DNA of 31,073 nucleotides from Verrucomicrobia bacterium UBA1211. GTDB lineage: Bacteria > Verrucomicrobiota > Kiritimatiellia > RFP12 > UBA1067. Position 1 is the first letter of the stretch, and each line of letters begins with the position of its first letter. Shown in pieces: positions 8,071-21,719 of this stretch. Position numbers and translations under genes: made by a program. Where the stretch lies: positions 13,755 through 44,827 of the forward strand of contig DBXN01000117.1 of NCBI GenBank assembly GCA_002309585.1. Direction: 5' to 3'. The notes below the pieces were generated by a model. That model did no database searches. It had not been told where the DNA came from and saw only the letters and a program-made list of their open reading frames with translations.

Positions 8071-10188
8071 ATGCAGATGAAAGTGGGGGCTCGGGACAGT
8101 CGCCTGTCGGTCATTCAGACGCGGCAGGCGTTGGAGAAGCTGTCGGCGCTTTTCCCATTTCTGCGCTTTGACTTGATGACGTTCCGTACAGTCGGCGATC
8201 GGGACAAAACGACCGACCTGCGCGTTTCGCCGCCGGACTTTTTCACCCGTGAATTGGATGACGCCCTCCGTGAAGGGACGATCGATTGCGCGATCCACAG
8301 TGCCAAGGATCTTCCCGATCCTGTCCCTGAGGATTTGGATTGGTTTTGGCTGCCGTGGCGGGAGGACCCGAGGGATGCGTGGGTTCTCCCCGAGGGACGG
8401 ACGATGGCGGATCTCCCCGAGGCGCCGGTGGTGGGGGTGAGCAGCGAACGGCGTGAGGCGTGCTGCAAACGCCGGTTTCCGAAGGCGGTGACAAAGCCGG
8501 TGCGGGGCTCGATTCCCGACCGGTTGGCGCAGCTGGACGCCGGTGCGTTTGATGCCCTGTTGATGGCGGGTGCGGCACTCAACCGGCTACAGCTGGCGGA
8601 GCGGGTGACGGAGTGGATCCCGCTGTCGGAATTGACGGTTCCGGAGGGTCAGGGATATCTGGCGGTGACGTTCCGGAAGGGCGATGAGCGGTTCCTGCGG
8701 TTGCGGTCGTTTTTCGTGAAGGCGGTCCGGTTTGTCGGCGCCGGTGTCGGTTCGGCGGAGAGTTGCACGTGGGGCGGTATCCGCGATTTGGAACAGGCGG
8801 AGGTCTGTCTCTATGACGTGCTGATGGATGAGACGCTGACGCGTTTCCTGCCGTCTGACGCCCAACGGATCTTCGTCGGGAAGCGGTGTGGCGGACACGC
8901 GATGCGCCAGCCGGAGATTACCGCCCTGATCGCGCGGTACGCGCGGCAGGGGAAACGGGTGGTTCGGCTGAAGGGCGGCGATCCCGGCCTTTTCGGACGC
9001 TTGGCGGAGGAGGCGGAGATGCTGGAAAGCCTCTCGCTGCCGTACAGGGTCCGGGCGGGGGTTAGCGCGTTGACCGTCGCGACGACGGAGACGGGGATGC
9101 TGCTGACCCGCCGGGGCGAGTCCCGCGGATTCACCGCTCTGACGCCACGGATGGAAGGCGGGGGAATCGGCGGGGTCTCCCGCGCGGTCCGGGATCGTTT
9201 CCCGCTGGCGCTCTTTATGTCGGTGACGGTTTCGCGGGATGTCGCGCTTCAGTTGCTGGAGGAAGGATGGCCGGAGACGACCCCGGCGGCGTGCGTGTTC
9301 AACGCGGGCGCGGAGGATGAGCGGATTGAACGTTCGACTTTGGACGGCATGCGGGATGGACACTTCGCGGAACCGCAGGATCATGCGCCGGGCCTGCTGG
9401 TCATCGGATCGGCCGCGGCGCATGGTTTCGACCGCGCTTTGGGGGCTTTCCGCGGCAAGCGGATTCTGTTGACCTGCAGTGAGGCGTTGCGTGAGAAGGC
9501 GGTGCTGGCCACGACCGATCTCGGCGGCCGGCCGGTTTACCGTCCGATGATCCGGCTGGTGCCGCGCGACGAGGCGCGGGAGGCGGTGGCGGCGATTGAC
9601 CGGTACGACTGGGTGGTGTTGACCTCGCCCGCGGCGGTGGGCTGTTTGATGGAGGTGATCCGTTCGGCGGGTATCGATTTCCGGCGGATTCCGAAGGTGA
9701 TGACGTGCGGGCCGGGAAGCGCGGCGGCGCTGCGCCGGGCGGGAATCGAGCCGGATCTGACCCCGCCGATGGATTACAGCGCGGAGGGCCTGGCGCAGGT
9801 GTTGCGCGGGATGGATTGGACGGGCCGTAAGGTGTTGCGGTTGCGCTCCGGAAAGGCCGGCACGCTCCTCGCTGGGACATTGGCCCAGATGGGCGCGGAG
9901 GTGTCGGATGTGGTTCTCTACCGGAACGAGCGCATCGTCTATCCGGCGTTGCCTGCGCATGACGCAATCTATTTTGCGAGCGCGTCGGCGGTGGAGTCCT
10001 TTGCGGCACAGTTTCCGGTTGAGACGTTGCGGGGCGTTCCCATCGCCGTGATGGGACAGCCCACCGCCCTGGCGTTGCGGGCGGTCGGCGTGGAACCTTC
10101 GGTTATCGCGCCGGAGGCGACGGTTGAGTCCGCGTTGCGGGCTTTGGCGATTTTTGATCAAATGAGGGAGCATGAGACAAATGAGTAG
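8071..10188 (+). CDS. hemC/cobA/hemD: HemC-CobA(SUMT)-HemD fusion, HemC part lacking the cofactor-cysteine domain
   Basis: This is a predicted cytoplasmic enzyme (705 aa) for porphobilinogen to precorrin-2. Residues 1-200 are HemC: GARDSRLSVIQTRQ, HSAKDLP (K79, catalytic-type D80), GVSSERREACCKR, RGSIPDRLAQLDAG and VPEGQGYLAV. Canonical HemC then has a third domain with the invariant cysteine holding the dipyrromethane cofactor; here only about 25 residues follow before the methyltransferase. SUMT spans about 218-450: VGKRCGGH, RLKGGDPGLFGR and TGMLLTRRGESRGFTALT; its first glycine motif is VGAGVGSAES, not the usual GAGPGDP. HemD spans about 460-700. ATG 8071 is chosen because the frame further upstream is intergenic repeat and HemC homology starts just after it; 8077 is possible. 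Its stop overlaps the next start by 8 bp. Confidence 0.87.
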   Translation: MQMKVGARDSRLSVIQTRQALEKLSALFPFLRFDLMTFRTVGDRDKTTDLRVSPPDFFTRELDDALREGTIDCAIHSAKDLPDPVPEDLDWFWLPWREDPRDAWVLPEGRTMADLPEAPVVGVSSERREACCKRRFPKAVTKPVRGSIPDRLAQLDAGAFDALLMAGAALNRLQLAERVTEWIPLSELTVPEGQGYLAVTFRKGDERFLRLRSFFVKAVRFVGAGVGSAESCTWGGIRDLEQAEVCLYDVLMDETLTRFLPSDAQRIFVGKRCGGHAMRQPEITALIARYARQGKRVVRLKGGDPGLFGRLAEEAEMLESLSLPYRVRAGVSALTVATTETGMLLTRRGESRGFTALTPRMEGGGIGGVSRAVRDRFPLALFMSVTVSRDVALQLLEEGWPETTPAACVFNAGAEDERIERSTLDGMRDGHFAEPQDHAPGLLVIGSAAAHGFDRALGAFRGKRILLTCSEALREKAVLATTDLGGRPVYRPMIRLVPRDEAREAVAAIDRYDWVVLTSPAAVGCLMEVIRSAGIDFRRIPKVMTCGPGSAAALRRAGIEPDLTPPMDYSAEGLAQVLRGMDWTGRKVLRLRSGKAGTLLAGTLAQMGAEVSDVVLYRNERIVYPALPAHDAIYFASASAVESFAAQFPVETLRGVPIAVMGQPTALALRAVGVEPSVIAPEATVESALRALAIFDQMREHETNE

Positions 10189-13100
10189 AACGGGACGGAT
10201 ATTCGCAGGTGTTTGTGTGTTGGCCGCGTGCGCGGCGGCTGGGTTCTCCGCGTCGGTCACGGAACCGCCGCTTTCCGAGCGGATCTATCTGGGGTCGCGC
10301 CCCTCACTCTCAAAAGACGGCAAGACGTTCGTCTTCGAGTGGGCGGATACGATCTGGAAGGCTTCGACAGAGGGGGGTGTCGCTGTGGCCCTCCAGACAG
10401 ACACCTCGAAGAACATCTGGCCCGTGCTTTCCCCGAACGGTGACAAAGTCGCCTTTTGCAGTGATCGGGACGGCGGGGATAAGATCTTTGAGGTGGACAT
10501 CAACGGCGAGCATGTCCGGCAGGTGACTTTCCACTCCGAATCCTCAACCCCGTATCAGTGGATCAACGGCGGGCGCGACCTCTTGGCGCTTGTGGGAACC
10601 TGTGTCTCTCCGATCGGCTTTTCCCGCCGGATCGCCCAGATTCCCGCCGACCGCCGGGGCGAGCCGAAACTTTATTTTGACGATTGGGGATCAGAGCCTT
10701 CGCTTTCTCCCGACGGGAAACAGCTGCTCTTCACCCGCAAGGGCAGCGACCTTTACCGTAAGGGAACCCATTCCTCCCTCTCCTCCCAGGTGTGGCTCTA
10801 TGACTGCGAATCCAAACAGTTCACCGCATTGGTCAAACGGGACACCGAATCCCGGACACCGCTGTGGATGCCGGACGGGAAGGGCTTCTACTATGTCTCC
10901 GGCGCGGACGGTTGCATGAACATCTGGAAGTACGATCTGAAGAAAAAGAGCGAGCAGCAGATCACCTTTTTCACGGATGATTCGGTCATTCATCCCACCC
11001 TCTCTGGAAACGGGAAGGTGATGGTGTTCCGCAAGGGGTTTGACTTCTACCGGATCGATCCCCGGAGCCCCGATAAGAACCCCAAAAAGATCATCCTGAC
11101 GCCCAACATCCCGACCCGCCGGCCGCCGACCCGCCGCCGGTTTTATGAGGCGGCGTGGAACAATGACTATGACGGTTCGGTCGCCTTCTGCGACAACGGG
11201 ATGCAGATCGCCTTTACGGCGGGCGGCGATCTCTTCGTGATGGACACAGTGATCCGGAATCCGCATGTCGTTCAGGGCGATAGCCGGACCCATGAGCGGG
11301 AATGCCTCTTCTCCAAGGACGGCAAGACCCTCTTTTACCTCTCCGACCGCGGGGATGGCATCGATCTCTGGAAAGCCGAGCGCGCGGACGCCGGCCTTCA
11401 GTGGTGGGAAAATTTCTCGTTCATCAAGCGGCAGTTGACCCATGATGACATCCGGCGCGAGAATCTGAAGATGAGCGCGGACGGAACCCGTCTCTCCTGG
11501 CAGGATCCCTTGGGCCGGATCCACATCTGCGATCTGGAGGGTAAAGAGGTCGCCCTGGGGCCGGTGGCGGCCGATGCGGGTGATTACGCGTGGTCGCCGG
11601 ACGGCAAGTGGATGGTCGCGGCGATCGAGGATCCCTACGCTAACAGCGATATCTGGATCTTTCCGATCGACGGTTCCCGTCCGCCCTACAATCTTTCGCG
11701 CTGTTTCAAGTATGATCGCGATCCCTGTTGGTCGCCCGATGGTAAGCTGATCGCCTTCGCCGGGTCCCGCCCCGATACGGATCAGTTCAACATCTTCTAT
11801 GTCTGGCTGAATCCCGAGGACGAGGCGCGGGAAGGCATCACGAAGAAACATGAGAGCGCCCGGAAGGCCGTCTCCGACAACAAGTCCGATGTCGATGCCG
11901 GCGATGCGGCGGTACCGGAGGGGAGCTCTGTGGCGGAGCAGACGGATACGCCGAAGGAGTTTGTGGAGAAACTGCTGAAAGCCACCGATCAGGCCCAGCC
12001 CAAGCCGCCCGCGGCCGGTGAGAAGAAACCGGAGGAGAAGAAGGCGGAGGAGAAGAAGAGCGAGCCGCCGAAGAAGGATATCGTGATCGACTTCAACGAT
12101 CTGTACAAGCGGGTCCGCCGGGTCCGTCAGGGTGGGTTGGCGCCCTACTTCTCGCATGACAGCCGGACGCTGGCCTACCGGGCGAACGGCGGCACCTTCC
12201 GGATCCGGATTCCGGACAATCTGAATCCCGAGAAGATCTCCGGTCTGACCGGGAATATCGTTGATTGGGTGAAGAAAGGTGACCGGATCCTCTGGAAGAC
12301 GGATAACGTCCCCGCGCATTTCAACACCAAATTCCCCTTCAAGGCCAGTCAGGTGACCGACCTCGCCGCCTATCAGGAACTGATTTTCATGACGGCGTGG
12401 GGAAGGCTGCGCGACGGCTTCTACGATGGCGGCTTCCATGGCGCGGACTGGAACCAGGTGAAGGACAAGTACCGCTATGCGGCACGCTATGCGCCGTGCT
12501 ATTCGGTATTCAACCGGGTGATTCAGATGATGCTCGGCGAGTTGAACGCCTCGCATCTGGGTTTCTATGCCACGCCTGACTATCGGAGCGAGTGGGAACG
12601 GGGCGGTTCGTTCCAGTCCTGGTCCATCACGACTGTCCATTTGGGCGTGCTGTTCGATCCGGAACATGTGGGGCAGGGGTGGAAGGTCCAGCGGGTGATC
12701 CCGGGAAGTCCCGCCGACCAGAGCGCGGCGAATCTGAAGCCCGGCGATCTGATTTTGGCGGTGGATGGCCATCCGGTCGCAGCCGGTCAGGATGTGAGCG
12801 AGGTGTTGAACCGCTTTGGCACGCAGGATGTGGTTCTGACGGTCCAGACGGGTGATGCCGCGCCGAGGACGCTGCCGATTCGGACCTCGACCTATTCCGA
12901 CATCCGCAAGCTGATGAAGAAAGCCTATTCCGATGAACTTCGGGAGCGGGTCCACCGTATGTCCGATGGCCGCCTCGGGTATCTGGACATCGCCGCGATG
13001 GATATGGCGAGTTACTACCAGTTCGAGGAGGAGATCTTCTCGGAGGGATACGGCCATGACGGGATGATCATTGACGTGCGGGACAACTCCGGCGGATTTG

Positions 13101-13576
13101 TCGCCGACCGGATCCTGCAGGTGCTCTGCGGCAGTTCCCACTCGCTTGCGGCGTTCCGCGACTCCCCGCCCGCCTATCTGTGCGGGTATTGGGGAAGGCC
13201 GGTTTGGGACAAGCCGATTGTGGTCCTCTGCAACGAGACCACCGCCAGCAACGGTGAAATCTTCACACACGCGATCAAGACCCTCAAACGCGGAAGGGTG
13301 GTCGGTGTGACGACCGGCGCGCGGGTGATCGCGACCAACGACCGGCCGCTGTTGGATTACGGCAAGCTTCGCATGCCATCCCGCGGCTGGTTCCTGATGG
13401 ACGGACGCGACATGGAGAAGTACGGCGCCGAGCCGGATGTCATCGTCGAGGAGGATCCGAACCAGACGGTCCAGGGGGTGGATGTCCAGCTTAACGCCGC
13501 CATCAAGGCCCTGTTGGAGGATGTCGAGCAGCGTAAACGCGAACATCCGCCGGTGGAGCTGAAGTACTTTAGGTAA
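10181..13576 (+). CDS. exported tricorn-like serine protease
   Basis: The product has 1131 aa from ATG 10181, chosen because GAGGGAG (10164-10170) is 10 bases upstream; ATG 10172 is too close. The overlap ATGAGTAG with the preceding stop implies translational coupling. Order: signal peptide (1-25); beta-propeller repeats with LSKDGKTFVFEW, LSPNGDKVAFCSDRDGG and WSPDGK (about 35-550); a Lys/Glu/Pro-rich linker (about 585-635); a core domain with LNASHLGFY (H792); a PDZ domain (PGSPADQSAANLKPGDLILA, about 845); and an S41 domain with DVRDNSGGF and TTASNGEIF, whose S1023 is the probable nucleophile. Tricorn-family enzymes degrade peptides and need this Ser/His set. The signal peptide suggests a periplasmic role here. 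The stop codon is the first part of an intergenic repeat copy. Confidence 0.88.
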   Translation: MSRTGRIFAGVCVLAACAAAGFSASVTEPPLSERIYLGSRPSLSKDGKTFVFEWADTIWKASTEGGVAVALQTDTSKNIWPVLSPNGDKVAFCSDRDGGDKIFEVDINGEHVRQVTFHSESSTPYQWINGGRDLLALVGTCVSPIGFSRRIAQIPADRRGEPKLYFDDWGSEPSLSPDGKQLLFTRKGSDLYRKGTHSSLSSQVWLYDCESKQFTALVKRDTESRTPLWMPDGKGFYYVSGADGCMNIWKYDLKKKSEQQITFFTDDSVIHPTLSGNGKVMVFRKGFDFYRIDPRSPDKNPKKIILTPNIPTRRPPTRRRFYEAAWNNDYDGSVAFCDNGMQIAFTAGGDLFVMDTVIRNPHVVQGDSRTHERECLFSKDGKTLFYLSDRGDGIDLWKAERADAGLQWWENFSFIKRQLTHDDIRRENLKMSADGTRLSWQDPLGRIHICDLEGKEVALGPVAADAGDYAWSPDGKWMVAAIEDPYANSDIWIFPIDGSRPPYNLSRCFKYDRDPCWSPDGKLIAFAGSRPDTDQFNIFYVWLNPEDEAREGITKKHESARKAVSDNKSDVDAGDAAVPEGSSVAEQTDTPKEFVEKLLKATDQAQPKPPAAGEKKPEEKKAEEKKSEPPKKDIVIDFNDLYKRVRRVRQGGLAPYFSHDSRTLAYRANGGTFRIRIPDNLNPEKISGLTGNIVDWVKKGDRILWKTDNVPAHFNTKFPFKASQVTDLAAYQELIFMTAWGRLRDGFYDGGFHGADWNQVKDKYRYAARYAPCYSVFNRVIQMMLGELNASHLGFYATPDYRSEWERGGSFQSWSITTVHLGVLFDPEHVGQGWKVQRVIPGSPADQSAANLKPGDLILAVDGHPVAAGQDVSEVLNRFGTQDVVLTVQTGDAAPRTLPIRTSTYSDIRKLMKKAYSDELRERVHRMSDGRLGYLDIAAMDMASYYQFEEEIFSEGYGHDGMIIDVRDNSGGFVADRILQVLCGSSHSLAAFRDSPPAYLCGYWGRPVWDKPIVVLCNETTASNGEIFTHAIKTLKRGRVVGVTTGARVIATNDRPLLDYGKLRMPSRGWFLMDGRDMEKYGAEPDVIVEEDPNQTVQGVDVQLNAAIKALLEDVEQRKREHPPVELKYFR

Positions 13577-13726
13577 GGTTAAGGGAAGGGTGATTATGGC
13601 ATTATGGAAATATGGTAATATGGCAGTGTGGCATTATGAAAATGTGGCAGTGTGAAATTCCATAATGGTTTAATGCCATAGTTCCATAATTTCACAATTC
13701 CAGAATGAAACCCTCAACGCTCAACG
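13572..13726 (+). repeat. composite intergenic repeat, copy A, with hairpin module
   Basis: Modules in order: GGTAAGGTTAA (13572-13582); GTGATTATGGCATTATG (from 13590); an extra ATGG-rich segment of about 29 bases relative to copy B; GAAATTCCATAATGG (13654-13668); CAGAATGAAACCCTCAACG; and two CTCAACG heptads (13713-13726). TATGGCATTA (13595-13604) is perfectly complementary to TAATGCCATA (13671-13680), and ATTATGGAA (13601-13609) to two TTCCATAAT words (13658-13666, 13682-13690), so a hairpin can form. It fills most of the 172-bp gap between two plus-strand genes. It could act as a terminator or mRNA stabiliser; unproven. Confidence 0.85.
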
Positions 13727-13748
13727 CGATTAGGCAAGGAATATGACA

Positions 13749-18395
<4,647 letters not shown>

Positions 18396-18446
18396 GTTTT
18401 CCGGATTATCCGGAGTTTCCGTAAGGAAAGGGAAAAGGAGATGGTG

Positions 18447-20771
18447 ATGAATCGATCAACATGGGTCTGGCTGGTGTTGGCGGTGGTGGGCGCGGTTTCG
18501 GCGGAAACGGTCTTTGATTTCAACAACCGTTCCATGCAGGGCTGGCATAACCGGGTTTGGGATGCCGGAGCGGCGGAAGGAAAGGGGGCATGGGTCGATT
18601 TGCCCGCTGACGTGATCGACATGCCGAAGACGATCAACGGCGGGAAGATTCTGCCGGAGGATCCAGGCAATAACCTGTTTTTCAGCTCGACGGACGGTTA
18701 CCCCGGAGACCAAAATGAGCAGGGAAGTTTTCTGAAACCCAAGCAGATCGATCAGGGACTGAATGTTAAATGGGTCCGATCCCCGGCGTTTCATCTGACG
18801 GAGGATGGGGACCTGACTTTCGATTTCGTCTGGGGCAAGAACATCGACAGCAAGGCGCCGGCATCGGAGGCCGATATCCCGTTTGCCGCCGACAAAAGCC
18901 AGTCGGCGTGGGTGGGACTCTGCCTGCGCGACGCCGGGACGGGCCGGTTTGTATTGACCTGTCCCGGTACCGGCCAGATGGGCGGACGGTATGTTGCGTG
19001 CCGCTTCCCCGCCGAGGCGCTTCAGGCGTTGGACCGCACCCGTTCCTACACGCTGGATCTCATCACCCTCAGGGCCGCCTTCGAATCCTGGATCGCGCTG
19101 GACAACGTGGTGATCCCGGGAGTGTTGGACGATCCCGTGTTGCGGGCCAAGGTGAAAACGCGGGATCGCGGGCCTGCGCCGGTCTGCGAGGCGGTTCCGC
19201 TGATGCGCGGCGGGAATGGGATTTCGCTCGCCTCGCTGCTGATGGATCTGGCGGATCGGGAGTCACTCTCGTATCTCGATGCGGTTCCCTTCACAACCCG
19301 TCTTTACAGCAGTTATGACCGCCGTACCACGACGGCGGACAAGCCGGACTGGTTCGCGAATGACGATCACTCCCAGTTCGTCCGGATTGAGGAGCATGAC
19401 GGGAAGAAATGGGGCGTTTTGGCTGATCTCCAGGGACCGGGCGCGATTGTTCGTTTCTGGGTGACGGTGGCGGGCACCGATGGGACCGGTACGCTCCGGA
19501 TTTACATTGACGGGAATCTGGCGGTTGAGGGACGGGTTTTGGATGTGATCAGTGGCGGTGCCCTTTGCGGCGCGCCTCTCTCCTCCTCCGTCTCGCCCCG
19601 GACCGATTACCTGCACCGCGGCCATGACCTCTACCTCCCGATCCCGTTCGCCGCATCGTGCAAGGTGATGTACACCAGTCCGACGCAATTCGCCGAGAAG
19701 CGGTCGGAATCGTTTTACTACAATCTTGAGGCGCGGCGCTATCCACAGGGGACGCCGGTCGAGTCCTTCTCGAAGGCGGTTCTTCAGCGCGAGCGGGTCA
19801 CGATCGACGAGGTAAACCGGCGGCTGGCTGGCAGCGACAAAGGGCTGTTGGGGAAGCCGTGCGCGTTGACCGCGTTTGACGCGACCCTGGCGCCGGGTGA
19901 ATCCCTGACCCGCCGTTTCAAGGGCCCCGCCGCGATCCGCCAGATCGCCCTGTCGGTGAACCGTGGGCATGACGGGCAAGCCCTCCGTTCGACTGTTTTG
20001 TCGCTGACCTTTGACGGCGAGCGGACCGTCTGGGTGCCGGTGGGGGATTTCTTCGGGACCGGATACCAGCTCGCCGCCAGCCATTCCTGGTATTCGGATG
20101 TCACGCCGGACGGGGTGATGACCTGTGCCTGGGTGATGCCGTTTGAGCGCGATTGCGAGATGACGATCCACAACTATGGAACGGGGCGGATTGTTCTCTC
20201 CGACACGCAGGTGGTGACCGCGCCCTATCGTTGGGATGGCGCGAGGAGCATGTATTTCGGCGCGGGATGGACGGAATACGCCAAACATCCGACCCGGATC
20301 AACGGTTCGCATCATGACCTGAACTATGTGACGCTGACGGGTACGGGACGTCTCTTGGGGACCGCCCTGACGCTCTATAACGGCAGTGACAAGTGGTGGG
20401 GCGAGGGGGATGAGAAGGTCTTCGTCGATGGCGAGACCGCGCCCTCGTTTGTCGGAACCGGTTCCGAGGATTACTATGGGTATGCGTGGGGGCGGCCCGA
20501 ACCTTTCAGCCATCCGTTCCTGATGCAACCGAACGGATCGGGCGCGACGGCGGCGGCGATTGTCCTCAATACCCGGAACCGGGTGTTGGACGCGATTCCG
20601 TTTACCAAGGGGATTCAGTTCGACATGGAGATGTGGCACTGGCAGGATACGAAGGTGAACTATGCGACTACCGCCTACTGGTATATGCGGCCGGGCGGGA
20701 CGTCCAACCGAGGGGAGGCCGTCGAGGCGGTCCGCCGGCCTGTTCCGAAAAGCGCAAAGGATGTGTTGTAA
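18447..20771 (+). CDS. secreted GH172-type (DUF2961) glycosidase
   Basis: The product has 774 aa. ATG 18447 is used because AAGGAG (18435-18440) is 6 bases upstream; ATG 18441 abuts it. The signal peptide is residues 1-20. Residues about 25-230 form an extra N-terminal beta-domain (VFDFNNRSMQGW onward), possibly carbohydrate-binding. The DUF2961/GH172 core runs from about 255: MRGGNGISLASLL, LADLQGPGAIVRFWVT, YIDGNLAVEG, WWGEGDEKVFVDGE and GTGSEDYYGYAW. E653 and E674 are 21 residues apart, the same spacing I recall for the nucleophile and acid/base of the characterised difructose dianhydride I enzyme. GH172 members act on fructofuranosyl or arabinofuranosyl linkages. The kinase gene follows after 1 bp. 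Family confident; substrate open. Confidence 0.85.
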   Translation: MNRSTWVWLVLAVVGAVSAETVFDFNNRSMQGWHNRVWDAGAAEGKGAWVDLPADVIDMPKTINGGKILPEDPGNNLFFSSTDGYPGDQNEQGSFLKPKQIDQGLNVKWVRSPAFHLTEDGDLTFDFVWGKNIDSKAPASEADIPFAADKSQSAWVGLCLRDAGTGRFVLTCPGTGQMGGRYVACRFPAEALQALDRTRSYTLDLITLRAAFESWIALDNVVIPGVLDDPVLRAKVKTRDRGPAPVCEAVPLMRGGNGISLASLLMDLADRESLSYLDAVPFTTRLYSSYDRRTTTADKPDWFANDDHSQFVRIEEHDGKKWGVLADLQGPGAIVRFWVTVAGTDGTGTLRIYIDGNLAVEGRVLDVISGGALCGAPLSSSVSPRTDYLHRGHDLYLPIPFAASCKVMYTSPTQFAEKRSESFYYNLEARRYPQGTPVESFSKAVLQRERVTIDEVNRRLAGSDKGLLGKPCALTAFDATLAPGESLTRRFKGPAAIRQIALSVNRGHDGQALRSTVLSLTFDGERTVWVPVGDFFGTGYQLAASHSWYSDVTPDGVMTCAWVMPFERDCEMTIHNYGTGRIVLSDTQVVTAPYRWDGARSMYFGAGWTEYAKHPTRINGSHHDLNYVTLTGTGRLLGTALTLYNGSDKWWGEGDEKVFVDGETAPSFVGTGSEDYYGYAWGRPEPFSHPFLMQPNGSGATAAAIVLNTRNRVLDAIPFTKGIQFDMEMWHWQDTKVNYATTAYWYMRPGGTSNRGEAVEAVRRPVPKSAKDVL

Positions 20772-20772
20772 A

Positions 20773-21630
20773 ATGGATACCTGGGTTTTTGGCGAGGTTT
20801 TGTGGGATGTGATTGACGGCGTGCCGTATCTGGGCGGGGCGCCGCTGAATTTCGCCGCGCACGCCCGACGGTGCGGGTTGACGACGGGGATGATCTCCGC
20901 CGTCGGCGCGGACGAGTTGGGGGCGCGGACACGTGCGGAGGTCAAGCGGCACGGGGTGGATGACACCTACCTCTTCACCGATCCCGACCATCCGACCGGA
21001 ACGGTTCTCGTGACGCTGGAAAACGGCATTCCCTCCTACGAAATCAAAGAGAATGTGGCGTGGGACCGTATCGCGTTTCCCGCGGACATGGCGTTGCCGC
21101 CCCCGCCGCGCGCTTTCTATTTCGGGACGCTGGCGATGCGCCATCCGGTTTCTCACGGCACGCTCACACGTCTCCTTGAGGCGTACCCCGACGCGGTCCG
21201 CTTTTTTGACGTCAATCTCCGGCAGCGGTTCTGGAGCCGGGAGGTGGTGGAGGAGGGACTCCGGGCGGCGAACATCCTGAAGCTGAACGACGAGGAGTCG
21301 GCCCGGCTCGGGCCGCTTCTTCTGGGGGAGTCCTATTCGATTGAGGCCTTCCCGGCGGCGCTCTTCGCGCGTTATCCCGCATTGCGGATCGTGGTGACGA
21401 CGCTGGGTGGCGAGGGATGCCAGGTGGCCTCTTCGGACGGCACGCTCTTCCGCTCGCCCGCCTGCGATGACGAGCCGGTGGTCGATACGGTCGGCGCGGG
21501 TGACGCGTTCTCGGCGGCCTTTATCGCGGCTTATCTAAACGGGGCGACGCTCGAAGCCGCCGCTGAGGCCGGAAACCGGCGCGGCGGATGGGTCGCGGCA
21601 CGGTCGGGTGCCATTCCGGAAGAGCGTTAA
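20773..21630 (+). CDS. PfkB-family sugar kinase, fructokinase-like
   Basis: The product has 285 aa, cytoplasmic. ATG 20773 follows the GH172 stop by 1 bp, with AAAGGA about 11 bases upstream; the open frame further 5' overlaps the GH172 gene and is not conserved. GEVLWDVIDG and YLGGAPLNFAAHARRCG are typical of the bacterial fructokinase branch. FFDVNLRQRFW and LKLNDEES lie mid-protein. DTVGAGDAFSAAF near the C-terminus is the PfkB signature with the catalytic Asp in GAGD. It would phosphorylate a hexose with ATP. Coupling to a GH172 gene suggests use of the released sugar, fructose being the simplest guess. The C-terminus is slightly short for the family (about 300 aa). Confidence 0.85.
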   Translation: MDTWVFGEVLWDVIDGVPYLGGAPLNFAAHARRCGLTTGMISAVGADELGARTRAEVKRHGVDDTYLFTDPDHPTGTVLVTLENGIPSYEIKENVAWDRIAFPADMALPPPPRAFYFGTLAMRHPVSHGTLTRLLEAYPDAVRFFDVNLRQRFWSREVVEEGLRAANILKLNDEESARLGPLLLGESYSIEAFPAALFARYPALRIVVTTLGGEGCQVASSDGTLFRSPACDDEPVVDTVGAGDAFSAAFIAAYLNGATLEAAAEAGNRRGGWVAARSGAIPEER

Positions 21631-21636
21631 ACGGCA

Positions 21637-21665
21637 TTGTCCATCGCCCCATCTTTTGGTATAGT
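21637..21665 (+). promoter_or_regulatory. sigma-70-type promoter of the metK operon
   Basis: TTGTCC (21637-21642) and TATAGT (21660-21665) are separated by exactly 17 bases, with four of six and five of six consensus matches. Transcription would start near 21672, giving a leader of about 63 bases before metK. It is the best promoter match I see in the window and lies at the only gap in the plus-strand run that precedes five tightly packed genes. Confidence 0.7.
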
Positions 21666-21673
21666 AGAAACGA

Positions 21674-21719
21674 CCTTTTTTAAGCAGGGGCAGTTGGTGA
21701 CTTACTGTTCCGAGAAAGG
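21674..21719 (+). promoter_or_regulatory. foldable leader of metK, possible regulatory RNA
   Basis: GGGGCAGT (21687-21694) can pair with ACTGTTCC (21704-21711) over 8 bp including two G-U pairs, with a 9-base loop. CCTTT (21674-21678) can close an outer stem with AAAGG (21715-21719), or alternatively pair with AAGG of the Shine-Dalgarno AAGGAG (21725-21730). Such competition could control translation. It does not match the SAM or SAH riboswitch consensus sequences I remember. Confidence 0.35.

Noticed and set aside
18397..18412. TCCGGATTATCCGGA-type dyad before the GH172-like gene as a terminator
   Set aside because: The half-sites are only 6 bp, each itself palindromic, and no T-run follows.
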